Origin: Ochromonadaceae sp. CCMP2298
Lineage: Eukaryota; Sar; Synurophyceae; Ochromonadales; Ochromonadaceae
Assembly (NCBI GenBank): GCA_026770595.1
Contig: MU634549.1
Span: 1-11,475 of the forward strand
Reading direction: 5' to 3'
DNA length: 11,475 bases
Positions 1 to 7,400 of the stretch are shown piece after piece (position 1 is the stretch's first letter; every line of letters begins with the position of its first letter). The notes beneath the pieces were generated by a model that saw nothing but the letters and a program-made list of their open reading frames with translations, was not told the DNA's origin and ran no database searches. The translations under genes were made by a program, and so were the position numbers.

Positions 1-79
1 GTTATTGTATATAATGTAATATAATGTGATGAAGAGTTGAGCAAAAACATAAATATCGCCTACCCTCCGAACAATAATA

Positions 80-340
80 ATAGAACATATGGTATATTAC
101 ATATACCATACCATATGATATGTCTCATGTATCATATCACATACACCATATCTCATATCTCATATCACATATGACAAATCCAGTATGCTATACTGCTATG
201 CTGTCTGTGGTATACTGCTGGATGATGGTATACTGTAGCCTACACTATACAATATTCTTGTACTGTAGGCAACAATATAGAATATCGTATAATAATAAAT
301 ATGTATTTATATTTCATAACAACATTTTGCAGATTTCTTT
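80..340. repeat. AT-rich low-complexity tract with ATATC/ATAC-type degenerate repeats
   Basis: The stretch is dominated by short degenerate units such as CATATCTCATATC, CATATCACATA and GGTATACTG, with small palindromes such as the one around 90-108. Reading frames through it give low-complexity His/Tyr/Ile-rich peptides and look non-coding. It resembles an intergenic AT-rich microsatellite. No gene is supported here. Confidence 0.6.
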
Positions 341-368
341 CTTATCCGCAAAATAAAATAATGTTTTC

Positions 369-515
369 ACCTGGGAATAGATACAGGGGGGGTCCCAGGT
401 TTTTGGCAAGGAGTCCCAGGGTCCAGTGTGTCCCAGGTGCCTGGGTCCCACCTTCGGGGTCCCCGTTTGTTAGTGGGGTCCCAGCTTGCAAGGTGGAGGG
501 GGGGGGGGGGGGGGG
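369..515. repeat. G-rich region with repeated GTCCCAG units and an 18-base G run
   Basis: The motif TCCCAG or a near match recurs at about 393, 414, 431, 446 and 479, mixed with its complement (CTGGGA near 371 and CTGGGT near 441). The stretch ends in a G homopolymer at 498-515. It looks like a degenerate minisatellite. The homopolymer length is prone to sequencing error. Apparent proline or glycine runs in frames across it are by-products of the repeat. Confidence 0.6.
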
Positions 516-576
516 CGGCGGCCAAGCATCAGCTGGTTCACCCTCGTTCTGTAGCTCACATCCCTGGTTGTAGTGC

Positions 577-632
577 GATAGATAGATAGATAGCAGAGAG
601 ACAGAGAGACAGAGCGATAGAGCGATAGATAG
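577..632. repeat. GATA microsatellite followed by CAGAGAGA/GCGATAGA repeats
   Basis: Four GATA units run from 577 to 593. Two CAGAGAGA units and two GCGATAGA-like units follow, to about 632. On the minus strand this is a long pyrimidine tract. It has no coding character. Confidence 0.65.
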
Positions 633-1292
633 TTGGTAGAGAGGTTGGTGTGCATGAGAAGCGGCGGCATAGTGGGAGGGGAAATTGTGTTAGTACTATT
701 AGATGTGGTGTAGCCCACCACTGTTCACGTCATGAAGAGTTATGTTAGTACTGTGTGAGCGCGAGCAGTGTACATTTTTGGGCTGCTTACCTAAACAACA
801 CGCCATCTTGCCTAGACGACACCGCGCTACCCGACACGACACGAGGTGAGCTGCACGATGTCGATACGAGCTGCACTCCCTCACGATCCGCGTACCACCC
901 ACCGGGAGGCCTCAAAGCAACCTGAAATGGAAGTTAAATGAGACGGTTGAAAGAGATAATAGAATGACGCGTTCTCATACTCTTTCTTCTCACCAGCTCG
1001 TGGACACAGCAGCACGGTTCCAGGTGGGAAGGCACGGCACGGTCCACACCTCTGCTCCCGCGCCAACTTCGCGGCAGAGGCATCGACGATCAAACCCACA
1101 CGAGCCTCAATACAAAAACAATCGACGCAGGTGTCGGTCAGAGGGCATCGCTGTCCTGGAAGGCGCTGCTGTGACCAGAGCTCGCACGTGCCAAGAGCTC
1201 GCACCAGCAGGCAAGATATCGAAGAAACGAATCGGTGGAGATAAGAATCGGATCGGTAGAATCCCGTGGAAAATATCCAAGAACAGAAGACC
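633..1292. other. Stretch without a supported gene
   Basis: Several overlapping open frames exist on both strands here, for example 964-1401 plus and 881-1204 minus. None shows a domain, a signal peptide or a convincing splice chain, and their composition is Arg/Ser/Cys-rich as expected of chance frames. Two copies of GTTAGTACT lie near 689 and 744, which read as TACTAAC on the minus strand. A GAGCTGCAC repeat occurs near 847 and 868. I cannot assign a function. Confidence 0.4.
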
Positions 1293-1940
1293 TCAGCTTC
1301 TCAGTCTCCAGAATGTGGCCTGTAGAGCTCTAGAAGGCAGTCTGTTCTGGCAGATTCTAATATGGGGGTGCTCCAGAGACCAAAGAGTCCAACAGCTTTG
1401 AAGGACAAAAACCCACGAAAACGACTCTGGGAAGGCAAAATGGCAGGCTGACGATCGCTTTTTCCACTTTTGGCGGGGTGGGTCCGAATGAAGGAGTGGA
1501 TTCGCGTAGGTTCCGATGAAGGAGATGTGATATATCAGGCTGCCCTGCACTAACTTGCTCTTCCGGTTCTCCATATCGAGAAAGGGGGTCAGCTTCACCT
1601 TATCAACCGAGATGGCTTTCATCTGCGGGCTAGGGGGGGCCTGAACGGTCAAATTCAAGTACGGCAGCGTCGCAATGCGTTGGTCGAAGGCGTGCAAGAT
1701 CGAGGGATGATGCACCCGCCTCAAGGTGTCTCCTATCAGGAGGTATATTGTATCAAAATCCCCTCGTCCGCGCACCTTCACAAAAGCCCAGGGTAGGTAC
1801 TTGGCAAAGTCCAAGGATGGGTGCACGACTGACGCCAGGGATATACTAATGGAATTGTTGCCAACAGGACGCGGCGCCGCCAATGCCCAGAGAGCGAGCG
1901 CCACAATCGCCACCCAGCGGAGAAGAACCCACCGCTCCAT
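1293..1940 (-). CDS. Putative secreted protein, family not recognised
   Basis: This is a 215-residue open frame on the minus strand starting at an ATG at 1940-1938. The N-terminus looks like a classic signal peptide: M-E-R-W, a hydrophobic core rich in Leu, Ala, Val and Trp at about residues 5-21, then an AAP-type cleavage region. Two N-glycosylation sequons follow, N28-N-S and N96-L-T. Residues 30-145 read like a real mixed alpha/beta protein, with patches such as SLDFAKYLPWAFVKVRGRGDF. The last 60 or so residues (KWKKRSSACH onward) are less convincing. They could be intron or untranslated sequence read through, because GTTAGT at minus-strand position 1555 and a pyrimidine-rich AG near 1427 could form an intron. 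I do not recognise the family. The start and the secretion call are fairly credible; the 3' end is uncertain. Confidence 0.5.
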   Translation of the reverse strand: MERWVLLRWVAIVALALWALAAPRPVGNNSISISLASVVHPSLDFAKYLPWAFVKVRGRGDFDTIYLLIGDTLRRVHHPSILHAFDQRIATLPYLNLTVQAPPSPQMKAISVDKVKLTPFLDMENRKSKLVQGSLIYHISFIGTYANPLLHSDPPRQKWKKRSSACHFAFPESFSWVFVLQSCWTLWSLEHPHIRICQNRLPSRALQATFWRLRS

Positions 1941-2161
1941 CCTTGTTTCGCCCTGAGCGATTTCGTCAAATACAGCACCCCGCTATCTAAACCCGCATGA
2001 TTCTAAGCGTGATAGGAAGGCGCAGGCTGGGCCGCCGCGATCCTCTTTGGACGAGCACTCCCCTATCCACAAGTCGATAATAGAGAGCGTGGGAGATGAA
2101 GATGTTGGGAGGAAAATTTTCATCGTGAATCAGCTGCTCACCTGCCCGAGCGGTAAGTTAG

Positions 2162-2398
2162 CCAAAACTCCAGCCTCTGAGGTAAAGGGTTATTCGTTTT
2201 TTTGCCTGGCACTGGCAAAAGCGCCTAAATGAGAGATATTTTGCACAAAATTCTGTTTCTGCGACAAGAATTCGTTTCGAATTACCCTCGATTCGACGTC
2301 GAACTCTGGTTGCGGCGTTTTCTGTATCAAAATTTCTCTCATTTAGGCGCTTTTGCCTGTGAACATTTAACCCTTTACCTCTGAGGCTGGAGTTTTGG
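2162..2398. mobile_element. Small foldback (MITE-like) inverted-repeat element, about 237 bp
   Basis: The outer 31 bases (2162-2192) are a perfect inverted copy of 2368-2398. A second perfect 23-base arm pairs 2214-2236 with 2335-2357. Unpaired bases separate the two arm pairs, and an AT-rich centre of about 100 bases lies between them. There is no coding capacity. Long terminal inverted repeats without a transposase suggest a non-autonomous DNA transposon or foldback element. I see no clear target-site duplication, so the exact ends are inferred from the limit of the pairing. It sits about 255 bases upstream of the TVYG-repeat gene start. Confidence 0.7.
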
Positions 2399-2412
2399 AC
2401 CCTAGCTAGGGT
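2399..2412. repeat. Perfect 14-base palindrome
   Basis: ACCCTAGCTAGGGT is its own reverse complement. It directly abuts the right end of the 2162-2398 foldback element. It could be a protein-binding site, an insertion target, or chance. Confidence 0.5.
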
Positions 2413-2654
2413 GACGACGGATCGGATTTACTTTTTCCAGGATTTCCAGAGGGGCCGCCTTTTTTTCCGGGAAGGTTTTTTCGGGCTGTTCCCGTCCCGA
2501 TTTCGTCCTGACTCTCCCCCACCGTACGTTACCTCCTTGCCCCAGCAGTGGGCCTCGTCGACTGTCGAATCTTGCTCCTCTTCCGCCGAGGAAAGACCAC
2601 TCTTCGCTCACCCTCACAGTCTAAATTATATCCTTCCCCTTGCACTGTCTCACA
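2413..2654 (+). promoter_or_regulatory. Probable promoter and 5' untranslated region of the TVYG-repeat gene
   Basis: This is the gene-free stretch directly upstream of the start codon. It has poly-pyrimidine runs (about 2460-2485) and an AT-rich TAAATTATAT motif at about 2621-2630, too close to the ATG to be a confident TATA box. No operator-like site is evident. The assignment rests on position only. Confidence 0.3.
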
Positions 2655-3655
2655 ATGGCGACCATGACAGGAGGTAAGGATGGAATGCGCGTGACTTGCG
2701 GGACAGTGGTTCGGCCATCGTAGCAGCCCCTGCTGGAGAAAGAAAATCTGTTCCTAACCGCCTTTTTGTCCCCCGCTCCCTCCCTTTGCAGCTTTCCAGA
2801 TCTACGACCTCGTGAATACCGTATACGGTACGGGTTACGTGGCAGGTATCCGCAAGAATAGCTACGTGGTGCTGCTCACCCACTGGCACCTGGCTCAGGG
2901 TCAGTCTCCTACACTGTTCCTGCAGGAGGACGGCATGAAGTGAGTACCTGGCGCACTTGGTCGTACAACATGCCCTTGCATCAAACACTAATCCCTGCTT
3001 CGTCTCCCTCGTCACCGCGCAGGAAAATCCCCTCTGGAGCCCTTCCCGGCACCACCGTGAAGACGGTCTACGGCCCCGCACAGATGCAGTCCGTGCGCTT
3101 TGACAACGTCCACATCGCCAAGCCTATCAACTGGAAGCTGGCGAACAACACCGTTGCCACGCTGTACCTGCAGCCCGAGGCGGTGACCCTCTCGCAGACG
3201 CCTGGCTTCGAGGAGGGCGACGAGGTTATGACCGTGTACGGCCAGGGCCACATTGCGTCCAAGCGCGAGAAGGAGGGCGACCTCGTGGTCTTGCTGAACG
3301 ACTGGGCGCTCGCACAGGGTACGTATAATTAACACGAACCGCGCCAATTTTCTGCTCTCGTCGGGAGTATTTGAAGCACCTCTTACATAATTCATTTCCC
3401 CCCTTTCTCCTCCGCTTCCGCCAACGAGCAGGCCAGAGCCCCACCTGCTATCTCTCCCCAGACTCCTGCGTCAAAGTCCCCGGCCTCGAGATCGGCGCTG
3501 CGGCAAAGACGGTGTGGGGCCTCATGCGCGTGCTGGGCCTGCGCAGAGACGGTACCCACATCTGTGAGGCCATGCACTGGAACTTAGCAGACGGAAAGCC
3601 ACCCAAGTTGTATTTGGCCCCTGAGGCCTTTGTGTTGCAGAGCCTCAAACCATGA
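2655..3655 (+). CDS. TVYG-repeat protein (four tandem repeats), four exons
   Basis: Exons are 2655-2673, 2792-2939, 3023-3318 and 3432-3655. Introns have GTAAGG, GTGAGT and GTACGT donors and CAG, GCAG or GCAG-type acceptors. Joined, they give 228 residues ending in TGA, with the frame restored at every junction (phases 1, 2 and 1). The protein is almost entirely four repeats of about 55 residues. Each opens with TVYG or TVWG (residues 16, 70, 126 and 181), has a Trp 22-24 residues later (W38, W93, W150, W204), then a LAxG-like stretch and a (Y/F)L segment. Repeats 1 and 3 share LAQGQSPT; repeats 2 and 4 are more diverged. There is no signal peptide or membrane segment, so it is probably cytosolic or nuclear. 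The Gly- and beta-rich pattern suggests small SH3-like barrels, which is inference. I recall similar repeats only in uncharacterised protist proteins. Function unknown. Confidence 0.85.
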
Positions 3656-3821
3656 ATATCCTTAAAATTTGACGCTCATCGTTGCCTAGAGCGCTGATTA
3701 TTAGTTTCTACTTGAATCGTGAATAAGAATATACCATTGGGCTACAAAAAGATGGCGAATTTTTGGCCGGTTGGGGGGCCTCCTCGGCCAGGTTCGCTTC
3801 GTACCGTACTTCCTGTGGGGA
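3656..3821. other. 3' flank of the TVYG-repeat gene
   Basis: This is AT-rich sequence after the TGA. It includes GAATAAGAATATA near 3720, a weak polyadenylation-like context, and a GGCC-rich patch near 3765-3800. No gene is seen. A copy of ACAAAAAG (3745-3752) and a GGTTGGG at about 3769 resemble sequence at and just outside the foldback end, so the element boundary may be rearranged here. Confidence 0.3.
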
Positions 3822-4243
3822 CAAAAAGTCGCAAACAAAAAAATAAATCGCAAACATTTTGACAATGGGAAACGGCCCAAGTAGCGCCAACCTGAATTCT
3901 AGTTATTGATCAATCTCACATTCGCATCGAAGTTATACGCATTTATAGCAATTTTTTAGTACTGTAATATAAGTATTGCACATCAATACACATCAACAAC
4001 AAATGTCATTTTGGACAAAGTGATCGTCGTAAACAATGCGCATAGATGGATCTGATGATGATAAAATACATACAATATCAATGTGCAATACCTATGTTAC
4101 ATTGCTAAAACATTGTTATAAATGCGTATAACTTCGATCCAGATGTAATACTGATCAATAACTAGAATTCAGGTTGGCGCTACTTGAGCCGTTTCCCAGC
4201 TTCAAAATGTTTGCGATTTATTTTTTTGTTTGCGACTTTTTTG
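3822..4243. mobile_element. Foldback (MITE-like) element with arms of about 162 bp
   Basis: The left arm (3822-3983) is an inverted copy of the right arm (4081-4243). The match is roughly 90% by eye, with identical blocks of more than 30 bases at both the outer and middle parts. The central loop of about 97 bases (3984-4080) is AT-rich. Neither arm carries a transposase. Reading outward, both arms encode near-identical short peptides (MALLxPFPxxKMFAIYFFVCDF), which follows from the inverted symmetry and is no sign of a gene. It fits a non-autonomous DNA transposon or foldback element lying between two genes. The target-site duplication is not evident and the ends are approximate. Confidence 0.8.
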
Positions 4244-4467
4244 CCCAACTGGATTTCTCTTTAGCCGCCGCGTTATGCAACAAGCAAGGTGAGGGTGTTG
4301 CGATCCCAATCCTGTGTGTCCTTTACAGAATCTCGCTGTCCGGAGCAGTCCCCTCCCACCGTTCGCCCGCGCTCGAGGCGCTCGTGTACGTATGACGGCT
4401 TGCTGATATCCGCATCACTCGGTCGACCCACCTCCAAAGGGAGCTTGCGAATAGATAGATAGAGACC
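4244..4467 (+). promoter_or_regulatory. 5' flank and leader of the carboxypeptidase gene
   Basis: This lies between the foldback element and the start codon. It contains a short upstream ATG at 4275 and a GTGAGG...TTTACAG pair (4289-4328) that could be a 40-base leader intron, although that is far shorter than every other intron here. An in-frame TAG at 4456, within an ATAGATAGATAGAG run, supports ATG 4468 as the true start. Confidence 0.35.
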
Positions 4468-7400
4468 ATGTCGGTGTTTCCAGTAAACCGGGTGCCGGAC
4501 ATCCTCAAGCGGATGGATTTAAATTCCTCGCAGGCTGAGGCCATGAAGACATGCTTCGGCGTCCTGGCCATCATGTCGAGAGAGAACGTGAACAAAGCGC
4601 TCATCGCGAAGGATGGCATGGAGATCATTCTTAACGCGATGACTGTGCACATCGACCGCACGGACGTGCAGGAGTCGGGCTGCGATCTGCTGTGGAGCCT
4701 GGCCTTCAACAGCTCGGCGGTGAAGGAGATTATCGCCAAGTACGGAGGGGCGGTGGTGCTCGTGCGCGCACTGAAGCGGCACTCGCGCTCGGCAGAGTTC
4801 CTCAAGTCTGCCTGCGGCGCGCTGTCCAACATGTGCCAGAGCAAGCTGAACCAGGAGAGCGTGTCTTCGCAGGGCGGGCTGCAGCCGCTAGTGGGCTCCA
4901 TCCACGTGCACCAGACGAACGCCAAGCTGCTTCCCTTCATCTTCGACGCGATCGCCTCGATCATCGTGAACAACGAAGAGAACGCCAAGAACGTCTCCTC
5001 TCTGGGCATCGTCCCGGTCGTGGTGGCTAGCCTCAGCCGGCACAAGAGCTGCATGGAGGTGGTCAAGTCGGGCTGCCACACGCTGGCCATCCTTTCGGAC
5101 GTAAAGGGGCAGGCCAGCAAGATCGCATTCGCAGGAGGCGTGCCCATCATCCTCAGTTTGCTAGACGCCCACCCGCTGTACTCAGACCTGCACCGCGTAG
5201 CGGCTGTGGTACTGCTGCGCATGCTGCAGGAGAGCGCACACGTGGGTAGAGAGATCACCTGTCACGACGGGGTGCGAATCCTACTCAACTCGCTGGAGAA
5301 GGGCGGCGCGCAGCATGACACCGTAGCAGCCGTGACGCACATACTATACACAGTCACCAACCCCTCCTCCCCCGCAGCAGCCTCCATAGAGTCGCAGCTC
5401 TGGCTGCCCGCATCGCTTGCTTTCGTGAGCGAGGGCGACGCCAAGCGCAAGGCCGGAGCTAACGCCCTGCACTCCAGCGTAGAGGGGACCATTCCAGTCG
5501 GGCCCACCACGGCACTGGGCGGGGTGGTCACCATCCTGGGGCAGTACAGCGGGCGGAGGGATGTGGTCCGCGCGGCGTGTCGGCTCATCAACAACCTCTC
5601 CGGCTATGCGAACGTGGTGAGCTCTCTGGACCGCCTGGGCGTACTGGACCGTATTTTCGAGTGCGCGGGGATCCACAAGGACACCAAGGACGTGATGGAC
5701 AGTGCCTCCAGTCTGGTCAAGGCCGTGCACCGCAAGGGCACGCCACAACTGCAGACACCCACGGTGGCTAATATGCAGGGGCTGCTGCACGTGCTTAGGG
5801 CGAAGGCTCACGATGAAGATGCGGTGGTGGCATGTCTGGACACAATCACGAGGGTTATCGACGCGCCTGCCAATCCTGCACCGAGGAGAGAGGAGGGCGT
5901 GATGTGGGAGCACGAGGTGCTCTCGGTGACGTTGGGGTTGCTGCAGTCTGTGGTGGAGTCAGAGAAGGAGTCGGATATAGTAGCTGTGACGGCCACCACC
6001 TTGTCGGCATTGTCGGGCAAGGGGCCTGCGGGGGCAGTGGGCGGCAAAGTGCAGTGGAGCAAGGGCACCGGGCGGGTGGTCAGCAGCGCCCTAGCCGTAA
6101 TAGAGGCTATCTACAACTCGCACAAGCTGTCCTCTGACCCTCTGCTGTTCAAGGACGCGATGGATATGCTGTTAATGCTGTTGCGCCATATGCCTTACAA
6201 GAGCGCAGAGCTGACGAAAAAGATTGAGCGCCTGTTACCGCTCATCGACTGCCCCAAGCTGCCCGAGCGACCCGGCGCAGGGAAGCGCACGCTCTCCCTC
6301 AAGCCGCCCCTAATCATGGGCCCCACCAATGGCGTTAGCGAGGACGGCACCTTCATGTACAATGGCGTGCAAATGCGGAGGGCGGGGCCCTTAGCCGGCC
6401 AGGAGGAGGCCGGGTTGGCTGCGGGAAAGGTTCGCTCTCCGCTTGCCATGAATCGCAAAGTGTCCCCTCTGGTGGGGGCGGAGGACAGGCAGGGTGCTGA
6501 TGACCGCAACGGCTGGACTATCCAGCAGATATCGCAGAACGGCTCTGCCAACAGCCTCAAGTCGATGGACATAGAAGGGGGGCCGTTCATCTCCGACAGC
6601 ACCCCAGGCGCCGTGTCGACCACCAGCAACAGCCCGAAGAAGATACTGCCCAAGCACCCGCTGAAGCTGAAGACACCGGGCGCCCTGCCGCCTCGCATGA
6701 TTGACACCTGGCCCAGCTACCTAGAGCGGCTAAACCCCAGCCCCGCGATAAACCGCGCCTACCTCAACCCCACCTCTCCTGACTCCTGCACTCCCTCGCG
6801 CATGCAGCTCACCTACGAGTCGAGCTCCGCAGCGGGCAAGGGGCTTATGAGCAAGTGCCCCACGCCTGTGCCCTACCTCGTGCCCGCTAATGGCCTGGGC
6901 GAGCCCTTCCCCCACAGCCTCACGTTCGATTCCGACTTCGAATCTGGAAACCTCTTAAGAGCCGTACAGAAGGGCGACGCCAGCTACGACCTCTTCCTAC
7001 GCTCAGATTTGCACACGCCGGGACACACGCAGTGGTTTTACTTCGCGGTGGCTAACACCCACCCCCCAGAATTGGTGCGTCTCGCAGAGCAGGGCATCTC
7101 CGTGCCCCCCGTGCGCGTGCGCTTCAACATCGTCAATTTCACCAAGCCAGACAGCCTGTTCAACCTGGGTATGCGGCCAGTCGTGTACTCCGTTCAAGAC
7201 GCGCAGGAGAAGAGCGCAGGCTGGGTGCGTGCGGGCTGCGATATCTCCTACTACGGCAACTCCTTCCAGCGCAGCAACGCAGCAGGCGAGGGCGCGGCCT
7301 TCTACTACACGCTCTCTTTCACAATGGAGTTCCAGAACCCAGGAGACACAATGCTCATCGCTTACTCCTACCCCTACACCGTCTCAGACTACCGGAAGTA

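Noticed and set aside
964-1401. Plus-strand open frame of 145 residues
   Set aside because: Arg/Ser-rich with no domain, it overlaps the better-supported minus-strand secreted protein frame at its 3' end.
3708-3890. Minus-strand peptide frame sharing a sequence with a plus-strand frame at 4174-4395
   Set aside because: The shared peptide is explained by the inverted arms of the foldback element. Neither frame continues into matching sequence outside the arms.
4323-5258. A 311-residue open frame on the minus strand opposite the carboxypeptidase N-terminus
   Set aside because: It is antisense to a well-supported exon. Its Ser/Met/Cys-rich composition is the usual mirror of GC-rich coding sequence, and it shows no domain.
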